From NCBI GenBank assembly GCA_013287275.1, contig JABDED010000001.1:231511-295510 (forward strand): 64,000 bases of DNA, given 5' to 3'. The position numbers and the translations under genes were made by a program. The notes under the pieces are model-generated. The model saw only the letters and a list, made by a program, of their open reading frames with translations, ran no database searches and was not told where the DNA came from. Position 1 is the stretch's first letter; each line of letters opens with the position of its first letter. Origin of the DNA: Betaproteobacteria bacterium. Lineage in GTDB: Bacteria; Pseudomonadota; Gammaproteobacteria; Burkholderiales; Burkholderiaceae_D. Below are positions 53,452 to 62,391 of this stretch, one piece after another.

Positions 53452-54269
53452 GACGCGCATATGCTTAATGTATCAAAGAATGCGGCAACCGCGAAACATG
53501 TAAGCGCATTCATTAAAAATAGTCGATGCAGGTTGATTTATGTGTGGTGAAAATGAGAAGCCTGTTCATCCGGAGTTCACATTGGGTTATGCTTTTGCAG
53601 ATATACATGGCAACGCGGATTAGGTCGTGAGATGCGAGCAGCGAGCCTCCGGATCTTCATGCAAGCTGTATCCTGCCGCACTTCGTCCGTCACATGGGCT
53701 AGCCGCCGTTTCCGATAAAATATCCTGCCCTTGCAGCAGACAACTCCTCGCCAACCCCGTGCCATGCAAATATTTTTTTTGCCCCCGTTTTTAGAGAACG
53801 GGACACATCGCCCATCTTTTTAGCGCTTTAATTCTGCATAGGCCGCCACGCCACCGTGATTTACCTCGGGCCTTCGGCAATTTTCCCCGGTGAGTTTCCA
53901 GATTCCGTAACCTGGGCAATTTCCAGATGCATGGACGACAAGCACCCAGTAAGAAGCCCGTAAGCCTGTCGCATTAAAATCCCCTGCGGCAAAATTTATT
54001 TCTATAAAGCAGGGAGACATATGGAAAAATTCGGGTATTGGCGGTAATTTTTGTTGCCAACATATCTAGATATTATTAAAAAAATATTAGTAGAGCCTGT
54101 TTCAAATTTTTCATTCAATATTTCCCGCAAGAATTAACAGTATTTAACAAGCTGCCTACTTACGGTCGCGTAGTTTTGCGACAAAAATTTGAAACTGGTT
54201 TATGATGCATTGCAACAAGGTAGAAAATTCAGTCGAATCAGATTGCTACCCCATCTGAAAGTTACCATC
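53452..54269. other. Gene-poor region between MITE and phaZ
   Basis: About 820 bases. A minus-strand frame of 66 codons at 53820-54020 has no ribosome site and resembles nothing known. The last 200 bases are AT-rich and should contain the phaZ promoter, but no clear -35/-10 pair is seen. No RNA gene or terminator is recognised. Confidence 0.5.
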
Positions 54270-55505
54270 ATGCTTTATCAATTACATGAACTGAACCGTG
54301 CGTTCCTGAATCCACTGACACAGTGGGCTGAAGCATCTTCCAAATTATTCACCAACCCGGTGTCCCCGCTGGCGCATACGCCTTACGCACAGCGCATCGC
54401 TGCTGCATATGAATTGGTGTATCGCCTGGGCAAGGATTACGAGAAACCGGAATTCGGCATCACTTCCACGACTATCGACGATAAAATCGTGGAGATCGTG
54501 CAAACCACGGCGGCGCTCAAGCCTTTCTGCAAGCTGCTGCATTTCAGGAAAACGTTTGCGGGCAAAGACCTGGCGAAACTCAAACAGCCCAAAGTCCTGC
54601 TGGTTGCCCCGCTGTCCGGCCACCACTCCACGCTCTTGCGTGATACCGTGCGCGGCCTGTTGCCGCAACATGATGTATATATCACCGACTGGACCGATGC
54701 CCGCATGGTGCCGCTCAGCGACGGCGAATTCCATCTGCACGACTATATCTACTATGTACAGGAATTCATACGCCTGCTGGGGCCGGATGTCCACGTGATC
54801 TCGGTTTGCCAGCCGACAGTGCCTGTGCTGGCAGCAATTTCGCTGATGGCGACTGCCAAGGATCCGAAGCTGCCGAAAACCATGACGATGATGGGCGGAC
54901 CAATAGACCCGCGCAAGTCGCCAACTGCCGTCAACGACCTGGCGACCGAGAAAAAATTCTCGTGGTTTGAAAACACCGTCATCTACAGCGTGCCTGCCAA
55001 CTACCCGGGCTATGGCCGCAAGGTTTATCCGGGTTTCCTGCAGCACGCAGGCTTCGTCGCGATGAATCCTGATCGCCACGCACAAAGCCACTACGATTTT
55101 TATGAGCACCTGATCCAGGGCGACGACGAATCGGCCGAGCAGCACCGCAAATTCTATGATGAATACAATGCGGTGCTGGACATGCCTGCCGACTACTACC
55201 TGGAAACCATCAAGACCGTGTTCCAGGATTTCGACTTGCCGAAGGGCACGTGGAAAGTGGAAGGCAAGCTGGTTCGTCCGCAGGATATCAAGACTGTGGC
55301 GCTGTTCACTGTCGAAGGCGAACTGGACGATATCTCAGGCGCCGGCCAGACCCAGGCAGCGCACGACCTGTGCAGCGGCATCCCCGCCAACATGAAGCAG
55401 GATTTTGTGGCGCCGAAATGCGGCCACTACGGCATCTTCTCCGGCCGCCGCTGGCGCGAAGTGATTGCGCCGAAAATTGGCCAGTTCATCAAGGATCATT
55501 CCTGA
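54270..55505 (+). CDS. phaZ: Intracellular polyhydroxyalkanoate depolymerase PhaZ
   Basis: A 411-residue enzyme that mobilises stored PHB granules inside the cell. The nucleophile is Cys180 in 'VHVISVCQPTVPVLAA', replacing the Ser of a lipase box, as in the Ralstonia PhaZ1 type. The catalytic His is in 'APKCGHYGIFSGRRWREVIA', and 'GFVAMNPDRHAQSHYDFY' is a family signature. ATG 54270 (MLYQLHELNRAFLNPL) is the family start; the frame stays open 27 codons upstream. No other PHA gene is in the window. Confidence 0.94.
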   Translation: MLYQLHELNRAFLNPLTQWAEASSKLFTNPVSPLAHTPYAQRIAAAYELVYRLGKDYEKPEFGITSTTIDDKIVEIVQTTAALKPFCKLLHFRKTFAGKDLAKLKQPKVLLVAPLSGHHSTLLRDTVRGLLPQHDVYITDWTDARMVPLSDGEFHLHDYIYYVQEFIRLLGPDVHVISVCQPTVPVLAAISLMATAKDPKLPKTMTMMGGPIDPRKSPTAVNDLATEKKFSWFENTVIYSVPANYPGYGRKVYPGFLQHAGFVAMNPDRHAQSHYDFYEHLIQGDDESAEQHRKFYDEYNAVLDMPADYYLETIKTVFQDFDLPKGTWKVEGKLVRPQDIKTVALFTVEGELDDISGAGQTQAAHDLCSGIPANMKQDFVAPKCGHYGIFSGRRWREVIAPKIGQFIKDHS

Positions 55506-55535
55506 TCCGCGGCAGATACGCCAGTCAAGCTTGAT

Positions 55536-55572
55536 AAAGCCGCATGTCCCGCAAGGACAGGCGGCTTTTAAA
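55536..55572 (+). terminator. Terminator after phaZ
   Basis: Stem AAAGCCGC / GCGGCTTTT (55536-55543, 55561-55569) with an inner GTCC/GGAC pairing and a short T-run. Confidence 0.75.
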
Positions 55573-55631
55573 TTTGTGGGCACGGTAATTTGGATGGATA
55601 ATAGTGTTTTAAGCAGCCCAACATCCACCCC

Positions 55632-56327
55632 GTGTCCCTCACACTCGCCGACCAGTTAGAAAACCTGTTGCCGCAGACGCAGTGCACCAAGTGCGGCTAC
55701 CCTGCATGCCGGCCTTATGCCGAAGCCATGGCAAACGGCAGCGCCAGTTACAACCAGTGTCCTCCCGGCGGCCAGCAAGGCATCGCGCGGCTGGCGGGCT
55801 TGCTGGGTAAGCCGGTCATACCGCTAAACATTGTCCATGGCCATGAAAGAGTACGCCCTGTCGCGGTGATAGACGAAGCCTATTGCATAGGCTGCACATT
55901 GTGCATACAGGCTTGCCCGGTGGATGCCATTATGGGCGCCCCCAAGCAAATGCATACTATCTTGCCGGACCTGTGCACCGGCTGCGACCTATGCGTGGCG
56001 CCCTGCCCTGTGGATTGCATCAGCATGGTGGACATCACTCCCGGCAAGACCGGCTGGGATGCGTGGTCGCAGCAGCAGGCAGACCAGGCGCGCCGGCAGT
56101 TCCACTTCAGGCAGGAGCGGCTCAAGCGGGAAAAACAGGAAAACGACGACAGGCTGGCAGCCAAGGCTGCCGCCAAACTAAAAGCCGTCGCCGGCGAACA
56201 GGCATTGACGCCGGAAGAGCTACAGGCGCAGGAACGCAAAAAAGCGATCATTGCCGCGGCCATAGAGCGGGCGCGACTGAAAAAAATGGAAAACGACAAT
56301 CCCGGAAACCCTCAAGATAAAACATGA
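55632..56327 (+). CDS. rnfB: RnfB-like electron-transport ferredoxin
   Basis: A 231-residue Fe-S protein. The N-terminal 4Fe4S domain has '[20 protein letters not shown]' (about 14-33). Two ferredoxin motifs follow, '[16 protein letters not shown]' and '[16 protein letters not shown]', then a charged helical tail. It lacks the N-terminal membrane helix of RnfB in full Rnf complexes. In betaproteobacteria this soluble form is commonly found alone beside nth and may feed electrons to Fe-S enzymes; that role is inferred. The start is GTG 55632. Its stop overlaps nth as ATGA. Confidence 0.88.
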   Translation: MSLTLADQLENLLPQTQCTKCGYPACRPYAEAMANGSASYNQCPPGGQQGIARLAGLLGKPVIPLNIVHGHERVRPVAVIDEAYCIGCTLCIQACPVDAIMGAPKQMHTILPDLCTGCDLCVAPCPVDCISMVDITPGKTGWDAWSQQQADQARRQFHFRQERLKREKQENDDRLAAKAAAKLKAVAGEQALTPEELQAQERKKAIIAAAIERARLKKMENDNPGNPQDKT

Positions 56328-56971
56328 ACGCCACCATCAGACAGGCCATCTTTGCACGACTGAAAGAACAAAATCCGCATCCGACTACAGAACTGGAATA
56401 CACCACCCCGTTTGAACTGCTGATTGCGGTGCTGCTGTCGGCACAAGCAACCGATGTATCGGTCAACAAGGCCACGCGCAAGCTGTATCCGGTGGCAAAC
56501 ACACCGGAAACCATTTATGCGCTAGGAGTGGATGGCCTGATTCCGTATATCCAGACCATAGGCCTGTTTCGCACCAAGGCCAAGAACGTGATCGAAACCT
56601 GCCGCATCCTGATCGCCGAACACAGCAGCCAGGTGCCGCGCACGCGCGAGGCGCTGGAAGCCCTGCCCGGAGTTGGCCGCAAGACTGCCAACGTCGTGCT
56701 GAATACCGCCTTTGGCGAAGCCACAATTGCCGTGGATACGCACATTTTCCGCGTATCGAACCGCACCGGGATCGCGCCTGGCAAGAATGTGGATATTGTC
56801 GAAGAGAAGTTGCTGAAAGCAGTGCCGGCAGAATACAGGATGGATGCCCACCACTGGCTGATCCTGCATGGCCGCTACACTTGCCTGGCGCGCACGCCGA
56901 AATGCTGGAATTGCATGATCGCGGACTTGTGCGAGTTCAAGCAAAAGACGCCGCTACCAAAAGGCGCCTGA
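56324..56971 (+). CDS. nth: Endonuclease III
   Basis: A 215-residue base-excision-repair glycosylase/AP lyase removing oxidised pyrimidines. The helix-hairpin-helix with catalytic Lys is '[18 protein letters not shown]', and the catalytic Asp is in '[15 protein letters not shown]'. The 4Fe-4S loop is '[17 protein letters not shown]' (C-x6-C-x2-C-x5-C). It overlaps rnfB by 4 bases, so the pair is translated together, perhaps linking cluster supply to Nth. Confidence 0.97.
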   Translation: MNATIRQAIFARLKEQNPHPTTELEYTTPFELLIAVLLSAQATDVSVNKATRKLYPVANTPETIYALGVDGLIPYIQTIGLFRTKAKNVIETCRILIAEHSSQVPRTREALEALPGVGRKTANVVLNTAFGEATIAVDTHIFRVSNRTGIAPGKNVDIVEEKLLKAVPAEYRMDAHHWLILHGRYTCLARTPKCWNCMIADLCEFKQKTPLPKGA

Positions 56972-56981
56972 TTTGTTGCCG

Positions 56982-57012
56982 GAAGCGCCCCAGGAAAAAT
57001 AAGGGGCGCTTC
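56982..57012. terminator. Hairpin between convergent nth and nitroreductase genes
   Basis: Stem GAAGCGCCCC / GGGGCGCTTC with an 11-base A-rich loop. It has little T-tract on either strand, so it is a weak or Rho-assisted candidate. Confidence 0.55.
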
Positions 57013-57018
57013 GTCTAC

Positions 57019-57600
57019 TTAGATAATCTTGCAGGCTTCATCGAAAGCCAGGCGCGGAGAACGTGGAAACAGCTTCTCGGCATTGCCGTAGCCCAGGTTG
57101 CAGATGAAGTTTGCCTTCACCGTCGTGCCGGCAAAGAAGGCGGCATTCAACTTTTCTGCATCGAAGCCCGACATGGGGCCGCAGTCCAGGCCCATCGCGC
57201 GCGCCGCCACAATAAAATAAGCGCCCTGCAGCGACGAGTTGCGGAATGCAGTTGCATCTATCATCGGCTGGTTGCCGACAAACCAGGAGCGCGCATCTGC
57301 ATGCGGGAACAATTGCGGCAGCTTGTCGTAAAAAGCCATGTCCATGCCTATGATTGCCGTTACCGGCGCTAGACGGGTCTTTTCCGCATTCCCCGGGGAC
57401 ACGCAGGCAACCAACTTGGCTTTCTCGGCATCGCTGCGAACGAAGACGATGCGCGCCGGCGAGCAGTTGGCGGAAGTCGGCCCCCATTTCATCAAATCGT
57501 AGATCTGGTGTAGTTGCGCATCGCTGACAGGCTTGTCCTGCCATTCATTATGCGTGCGCGCATTGGTGAACAAGGTGCCAAGGTTTTCTGTGCTAAACAT
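57019..57600 (-). CDS. RutE/HadB-like nitroreductase-family protein
   Basis: A 193-residue FMN-binding nitroreductase fold. '[20 protein letters not shown]', '[17 protein letters not shown]' and '[16 protein letters not shown]' match the malonic-semialdehyde-reductase (RutE) group. No other rut gene is nearby, so pyrimidine degradation is not supported by context. Start ATG 57600 has GGAG seven bases upstream. Confidence 0.88.
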   Translation of the reverse strand: MFSTENLGTLFTNARTHNEWQDKPVSDAQLHQIYDLMKWGPTSANCSPARIVFVRSDAEKAKLVACVSPGNAEKTRLAPVTAIIGMDMAFYDKLPQLFPHADARSWFVGNQPMIDATAFRNSSLQGAYFIVAARAMGLDCGPMSGFDAEKLNAAFFAGTTVKANFICNLGYGNAEKLFPRSPRLAFDEACKII

Positions 57601-57743
57601 AGATATCTCCAAATAAATTCCGGCATGCATGCCATTGATGTTGATCAAGGTATTTGCTACCTGCGGATGATACCCGATGTTGCCCGTTTATTCAGGCCCT
57701 GCTTCATCCAAACCCCACGCAGTTTGTGTACAGAAAAACGCGG

Positions 57744-57840
57744 TCCACGAAAAACACGAAACACGCGAAAAAAACATAAAAATGAAGCCCGCAGTGACTA
57801 TAAAATGCGTTTCTTTCGCGTTTTTCGTGCTTTTCGTGGA
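57744..57840. repeat. Inverted CACGAAAA / TTTTCGTG repeat element
   Basis: Two 27-base arms (57744-57770 and 57814-57840) form an inverted repeat with two mismatches, separated by 43 bases. Each arm is built from TTTCGTG-like units, the same core as the tandem array at 47749. It fills much of the 341-base gap between the nitroreductase and DUF1841 genes. Confidence 0.7.
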
Positions 57841-57941
57841 TAAAGAAAAAAATGGCGGGCCGCCAGCCCTCCCTAAGTCAAAACGGCAATAGCGAATCGC
57901 TTTACAATAGAGCCTGTACCGCTTTTTTCCAGATAAATTTG

Positions 57942-58370
57942 ATGTTCACACCCAGCCAACACGATGTACGTCGTTTTTTTTGCGAAACCTACAGGAAGTC
58001 AAACGCCAGGGAGATCCTGACGCCGATGGAAGTCATCGCGTCGGACTGGATCGCCCGGCACCCGGAATACCACGAATCGCTGGACGATGTGGAAGCCGCG
58101 CTGGAGGCCAGCTATCCGGTCGATGCGGGCCAGAGCAATCCCTTTTTGCACCTGTCCATGCACCTGACCATTGCCGAGCAGATTTCTGTAGACCAGCCTC
58201 CCGGCGTGAGGGCGGCGTTCCAGACGCTGGCGCAGAAGTTCAACTCCGAGCATGAAGCGCATCACCAGATCATGGAATGCCTGGGCGAGATGCTGTGGAA
58301 TTCGCAGCGCAGCGGTTTGCCGCCGGATGGCGCCGCCTATATCGAGTCGCTTAAAAAAAGAGCCAGTTAA
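57942..58370 (+). CDS. DUF1841-family protein
   Basis: A 142-residue soluble helical protein beginning MFTPSQHDVRRFFCETYRKS, with 'HPEYHESLDDVEAALEASYP' and 'NPFLHLSMHLTIAEQISVDQ'. These patterns are those of the betaproteobacterial DUF1841 family. The several His and Glu residues ('HEAHHQIMECLGEMLW') might bind metal, but this is a guess. Function unknown. Start ATG 57942 is the family start. Confidence 0.9.
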   Translation: MFTPSQHDVRRFFCETYRKSNAREILTPMEVIASDWIARHPEYHESLDDVEAALEASYPVDAGQSNPFLHLSMHLTIAEQISVDQPPGVRAAFQTLAQKFNSEHEAHHQIMECLGEMLWNSQRSGLPPDGAAYIESLKKRAS

Positions 58371-58394
58371 AGCCGCATGCCGGCGCTCAAAAAT

Positions 58395-58424
58395 AAAAAA
58401 GCCACGATTTCTCGTGGCTTTTTG
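58395..58424. terminator. Bidirectional intrinsic terminator
   Basis: Stem AAAAAAGCCACGA / TCGTGGCTTTTT with a 4-base loop, between DUF1841 and the convergent cytochrome genes. Confidence 0.9.
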
Positions 58425-58440
58425 CCGACGCAAGTCGCTG

Positions 58441-58791
58441 TTATTTCTTCAGTACCAGGGTACCTGGCATGCTGTGCAGATAGGCGGCGATATTTTCGAT
58501 GTCGCTATCATTCAAAGTTTTGACCTGGGCGCCCATGATGGCATTGCCGCGGCCGTTAGGGCCGTCCGCACCACGTTGATAGGATTTCAACGCATGCGCC
58601 AGATAATCGTTGTTTTGACCGGCCAGTTTTGGATAGGACGGGTCTATCGGTGTTTTGAAGTCGGCGCCATGGCAGGATGCGCAATTGAATTTTGCAGCGG
58701 CTGCCTTACCGGCTTCGATATCGCCGCCCGCGAAGGCTGCAAAGGATGTTGCCGACAACAGCATGGCCAACAAGATATTTTTTTTCATCAT
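58441..58791 (-). CDS. Class I cytochrome c (small, periplasmic)
   Basis: A 116-residue monohaem cytochrome with a signal peptide (ending 'FAAFAGG'). The haem motif is CASCH, a Met ligand is likely in 'NAIMGAQV', and 'DIENIAAYLHSM' is the C-terminal helix. It is probably an electron carrier to an oxidase. It follows another small cytochrome c gene by 12 bases; the pair resembles the two halves of a c4-type dihaem cytochrome split in two genes. Confidence 0.93.
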   Translation of the reverse strand: MMKKNILLAMLLSATSFAAFAGGDIEAGKAAAAKFNCASCHGADFKTPIDPSYPKLAGQNNDYLAHALKSYQRGADGPNGRGNAIMGAQVKTLNDSDIENIAAYLHSMPGTLVLKK

Positions 58792-58803
58792 CAGCTCCCG
58801 TTC

Positions 58804-59127
58804 TTATTTTTGTTGTTGTGAGTAGTAAGCCGCGAGGTCGGCAATATCCTGATCGCTCAGGCTGCCTGCGATACCGCGCATGGACGGATTCTTGCGATCG
58901 CCCTTCTGATAAGCCTTCAATGCGCTTTCGATATACTTGGCAGATTGGCCGCCTATCATGGGCACTTGAAACACTTCAGGGAAAGTCGCCTTGTAACCCG
59001 GGATGGCATGGCAACCGATGCACATTGCGATTTTGTTTTCAGCGGCCTTGGCGTTGCCGACGATTTCAGCCGCAGTAGCGACTTGGGCAATACCCGCCAG
59101 AGCGAGAAGTGCAAGCAATTTTTTCAT
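58804..59127 (-). CDS. Class I cytochrome c (small, periplasmic)
   Basis: A 107-residue monohaem cytochrome with signal peptide 'MKKLLALLALAGIAQVATAA', haem motif CIGCH and 'PSMRGIAGSLSDQDIADLAA' with the probable Met ligand. ATG 59127 is chosen since the signal peptide begins there; the frame is open 15 codons further. It is the first gene of a two-cytochrome operon. Confidence 0.93.
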   Translation of the reverse strand: MKKLLALLALAGIAQVATAAEIVGNAKAAENKIAMCIGCHAIPGYKATFPEVFQVPMIGGQSAKYIESALKAYQKGDRKNPSMRGIAGSLSDQDIADLAAYYSQQQK

Positions 59128-59412
59128 AGTAGCAGGGATAGAATTAGCAAATGTAGCGATTTGATCCAACACAATATTCTAGCCGATTAAACTCAACATT
59201 GCAGAAAAATAGCAGCTTGACAGCTCAAAAAAGCCATACTCGGGAAGTTTTTTGATTGCAAAACGCCAAGTGCCTCCACCTTCCCAGCCAACAGAAATGC
59301 GAGTTTGCATCGAAGAAGCGCCGTCCCGGCCGCGAAAAATAGAACAGTCGTTCACAAGAATTGCTGTTCTCGCTTATACTCGAAAGACTTTTTAATTTTT
59401 TGCTCGCACACT

Positions 59413-60267
59413 ATGACCCAGGCTCCCCGCTTTGACGGCGCACAAAACTACGTCGCGACCGATGATCTGAAACTGGCGGTCAATGCCGCATTGACACTGC
59501 AACGTCCTTTGCTTATCAAGGGCGAACCGGGTACCGGCAAAACCATGCTGGCCGAAGAAGTGGCGGCGGCCCTGAACATGCCCCTGCTGCAATGGCATAT
59601 CAAGTCCACCACCAAAGCCCAGCAGGGCCTGTATGAATATGACGCGGTTTCACGGCTGCGCGACTCCCAACTGGGCGACGAGAGAGTCAAGGACATCCAC
59701 AACTATATCGTCAAGGGTGTGCTGTGGCAGGCATTCACAGCCAACGAGCCGGTAGTCTTGCTGATTGACGAAATCGACAAGGCCGACATCGAATTCCCCA
59801 ACGACTTGTTGCGCGAGCTGGACCGCATGGAATTCTATGTATATGAAACGCGTGAAATGGTCAGGGCCGTGCATCGTCCGCTGGTCATCATCACGTCCAA
59901 CAATGAAAAAGAATTGCCGGATGCCTTCCTGCGCCGCTGCTTCTTCCATTACATCAAGTTCCCGGACAAGGACACGATGGAAAAAATCGTGGATGTGCAC
60001 TTCCCCAAATTGAAGAGCGACCTGCTGGCGCAGGCTTTGCAGACTTTCTATGAGGTACGCGACGTTGCCGGGCTGAAGAAAAAACCCTCCACCTCCGAAC
60101 TGATAGACTGGCTGAAATTATTGCTGGCGGAAGACATTCCCGCCGAAGCGCTGCGCAGCAAGGACAGCAAAACCGTCGTGCCGCCTCTGCATGGCGCGCT
60201 GCTGAAAAATGAGCAGGACGTGCATTTGTTTGAACGCCTGGTATTCATGTCACGTGCCAACCGCTGA
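59413..60267 (+). CDS. MoxR-family AAA+ ATPase
   Basis: A 284-residue AAA+ ATPase of the MoxR/CoxD type. Walker A is 'LLIKGEPGTGKTMLAEEVAA', Walker B 'VVLLIDEIDKADIEFPNDLL' and sensor 1 'LVIITSNNEKELPDAFLRRC'. MoxR ATPases act as chaperones inserting cofactors or remodelling partners, usually with a VWA protein encoded next door. Here no VWA gene follows; a terminator does. The molybdenum oxidoreductase operon 1 kb away is a possible client, as with CoxD and CO dehydrogenase, but this is inferred. Confidence 0.93.
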   Translation: MTQAPRFDGAQNYVATDDLKLAVNAALTLQRPLLIKGEPGTGKTMLAEEVAAALNMPLLQWHIKSTTKAQQGLYEYDAVSRLRDSQLGDERVKDIHNYIVKGVLWQAFTANEPVVLLIDEIDKADIEFPNDLLRELDRMEFYVYETREMVRAVHRPLVIITSNNEKELPDAFLRRCFFHYIKFPDKDTMEKIVDVHFPKLKSDLLAQALQTFYEVRDVAGLKKKPSTSELIDWLKLLLAEDIPAEALRSKDSKTVVPPLHGALLKNEQDVHLFERLVFMSRANR

Positions 60268-60299
60268 TTTGCTGCCGCTCCCTTTGTAGTTCGCTGGAC

Positions 60300-60331
60300 A
60301 AAAAGCGCTGCTTATATGCAGCGCTTTTTTA
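60300..60331 (+). terminator. Intrinsic terminator after the MoxR gene
   Basis: Stem AAAAAGCGCTGC / GCAGCGCTTTTTT with a 6-base loop and T-tract. Confidence 0.92.
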
Positions 60332-60464
60332 TTGCTGCAGGATTCCTGCCGCCAGCTGGTAGCAATTCGGCATCACAATGCGCTACACTGCGAACCAGCA
60401 TGCATCCTTGCATTGCTCAATAGCGGCAAGAATAAGCCTGAGAATAAAATCCTGGAGACTGGCG

Positions 60465-61058
60465 ATGCGGAAATACCACTTTACCAAAACGGCTGCAATA
60501 ACACTCATATTCACTGCGGCTTGGTCGAGCCACTCTCTGATGGCCCAGGGGCGCCCTGATTCTGCCGCCTTGATCTCTGCCCAGCGCAACGCGATGCAGG
60601 CCTTTTCCAGCATGGACGGCGTATGGCGCGGCCCCGCCTGGACTATCCTGCCCAACGGCGACAAGCATGCGATCACGCAGACAGAAAGAATAGGGCCTTT
60701 CCTAGATGGGTCGGTGAAGGTGATCGAGGGCCGAGGTTATGACGCTGACGGCAAGCTCACTTTCAATGCATTTGGCACGATCTCTTTCAACCCGGCAAGC
60801 GGCGCATATACGATGCATTCGCACGCAATGGGAAGTGTGGGTGATTTTTCAATCAAGCCCACCGCTGACGGATATGAATGGGAGATCCCTGCCGGCCAGA
60901 TGACCATCCGTTATACAGCCGTCATCAAGGATGGCATCCTGCATGAGGTTGGAGACCGCATCGTCGCCGGCAAGGAAGCGTTTCGTTTCTTTGAGATGAA
61001 CTTGAAGCGCGTCGGCGATACGGGCTGGCCCGCTGCAGGTGCAATTAACCCGAAGTAG
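60465..61058 (+). CDS. Exported hypothetical protein (197 aa)
   Basis: A protein with a signal peptide (MRKYHFTKTAAITLIFTAAW, cleavage near 'LMAQG'). The mature part is beta-rich: 'AFSSMDGVWRGPAWTILPNG', 'LDGSVKVIEGRGYDADGKLT' and 'FNAFGTISFNPASGAYTMHS' are typical of the DUF1579-like, lipocalin-shaped group. Function is unknown. GGAG lies nine bases before ATG 60465; the frame stays open to 60378 but without a signal peptide at that start. Confidence 0.8.
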   Translation: MRKYHFTKTAAITLIFTAAWSSHSLMAQGRPDSAALISAQRNAMQAFSSMDGVWRGPAWTILPNGDKHAITQTERIGPFLDGSVKVIEGRGYDADGKLTFNAFGTISFNPASGAYTMHSHAMGSVGDFSIKPTADGYEWEIPAGQMTIRYTAVIKDGILHEVGDRIVAGKEAFRFFEMNLKRVGDTGWPAAGAINPK

Positions 61059-61065
61059 ACAAGCA

Positions 61066-61094
61066 GAGCTCTTCCAAGTCCGGGAGAAGAGCTC
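61066..61094. terminator. Hairpin between convergent genes
   Basis: Perfect 9-bp stem GAGCTCTTC / GAAGAGCTC with an 11-base loop. A T6 tract appears only 13 bases later, so terminator strength is uncertain. Confidence 0.5.
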
Positions 61095-61113
61095 GATCGC
61101 GATCATTTTTTGA

Positions 61114-62391
61114 TCAGTGCGCTGCGCCGGCGTCCCGCAATTTCTTGACCTGTTCGACGGTGACATTATCGGCCTGCCCGCCCCAGCCGGCACGCAGGAA
61201 ATTCGCCAGCTGCATCATTTCCTGGTCGCTCAGGCTGGCGGCAAAACCGGGCATGCCCTGCAGGCGCTCGGTACCGGTAAATTTTTGCTCCTCTATGCCG
61301 TCCAGTGTCGCTACCAGCAGATTGTGCGCATCGGCGTTGCGCACGCTGGAATTGCCTTTCATCGCTACCGCCACGTGCGGCTTGCCCTCGCCTTCGCGCC
61401 CATGGCAGCCTGCGCACACGGCCAGGTACACCTGCCTGCCTGCCGCCAGTTTGGCCGCATCGGCTGCAGGTGCAGGCAAGGCTTGCGGCGGCAAGGGTTT
61501 GTCGCCCATCAGATAGGTGCTGATCGCGGCCAGGTCTTCCTGGGCCAGGTATTGCGTACTCAAGTGCACGACCGGGTACATCTCGCCGAAGGCAGATCCT
61601 TGCGGCGCCATGCCGCTGGCTAGGAAGCCTTGCAAATCCTTGGCGGTCCAGCCGACTGCCGCCAGTCCGGCAGGGGTAATCCCCGGTGCTGCCACCCGCC
61701 CCAGGGCGGCGCCTTGCAGCGGATTGGAGCTATCCAACTGGCCCAGCATACCGCGCGGAGTATGGCATTCGGCGCAGTGCCCCATCACATTGCTCAGGTA
61801 GCGCCCGCGCTGCCATTGCGCCGACTGGCCAACTGAGGCATCTGGCAGCGCATCCTGCAGGAACAGCATATTCCAGAACCTGACGCCAAAGCGCATGTTA
61901 TACGGAAACTTGAGATCCACCTCCCTGTTGGCGACCCGGGCCGGCTTTTGCTGCATCAGGTAGGCATAGATGGCATCGCTATCGGCGCGGCTCATGCCGC
62001 GGTACGAGGTATACGGCATCGCCGAATACAGATGCTTGTCCGGCGTCACGCCGTCGTGCAAGGCTTTATAGAAGTCATCCGCGCTCCAGTTGCCTATGCC
62101 GTAGTCTTTGTCAGGAGTGATGTTGGTGCCGTAAAATTTGCCGAATGGCGAAGCCAGCTCCACCCCGCCAGCGAATGCGGCGCCGGTCGCCGTGGTATGG
62201 CAGGCAGCACAATCAGCCGCCCGCACAAGGTAGCGCCCGCGCGTGGCCAGGTCGGCCGATTTCAGCGTTGCAGGTACACCGGTGGCGGCAGGATTGGCGG
62301 CTTCCTGGCTGTTGCAAGCGGCCAGCAGGGCCACGCCGGCTGCTGCCAGCAACAGGCCGGCGTAGGCTTTCAGATGTCTGGGAGTATTCAT
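61114..62391 (-). CDS. Trihaem cytochrome c subunit of a molybdenum aldehyde oxidoreductase
   Basis: A 425-residue lipoprotein: signal peptide with lipobox 'LLAACNS', so anchored on the periplasmic side. Three cytochrome c domains follow with CAACH, CAECH and CAGCH. This arrangement matches the cytochrome subunit of membrane-bound aldehyde or alcohol dehydrogenases. It takes electrons from the Fe-S and Mo subunits encoded just upstream and passes them to quinone or an oxidase. Start ATG 62391 overlaps the upstream stop by one base (TGATG); a GTG at 62394 is also possible. Confidence 0.92.
   Translation of the reverse strand: MNTPRHLKAYAGLLLAAAGVALLAACNSQEAANPAATGVPATLKSADLATRGRYLVRAADCAACHTTATGAAFAGGVELASPFGKFYGTNITPDKDYGIGNWSADDFYKALHDGVTPDKHLYSAMPYTSYRGMSRADSDAIYAYLMQQKPARVANREVDLKFPYNMRFGVRFWNMLFLQDALPDASVGQSAQWQRGRYLSNVMGHCAECHTPRGMLGQLDSSNPLQGAALGRVAAPGITPAGLAAVGWTAKDLQGFLASGMAPQGSAFGEMYPVVHLSTQYLAQEDLAAISTYLMGDKPLPPQALPAPAADAAKLAAGRQVYLAVCAGCHGREGEGKPHVAVAMKGNSSVRNADAHNLLVATLDGIEEQKFTGTERLQGMPGFAASLSDQEMMQLANFLRAGWGGQADNVTVEQVKKLRDAGAAH

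Noticed and set aside
53262..53513. 83-codon frame across the second MITE
   Set aside because: It lies across the inverted repeats of the element and is an artefact of that sequence.
53820..54020. 66-codon minus-strand frame in the gene-poor region
   Set aside because: It has four Cys/Trp-rich stretches that briefly suggested a pilin-like fragment, but no ribosome site, signal peptide or family motif.
54190..54225. Possible sigma-54 promoter upstream of phaZ (TGG ... TTGCA)
   Set aside because: The spacing between the GG and GC elements is three bases too long for the -24/-12 consensus.
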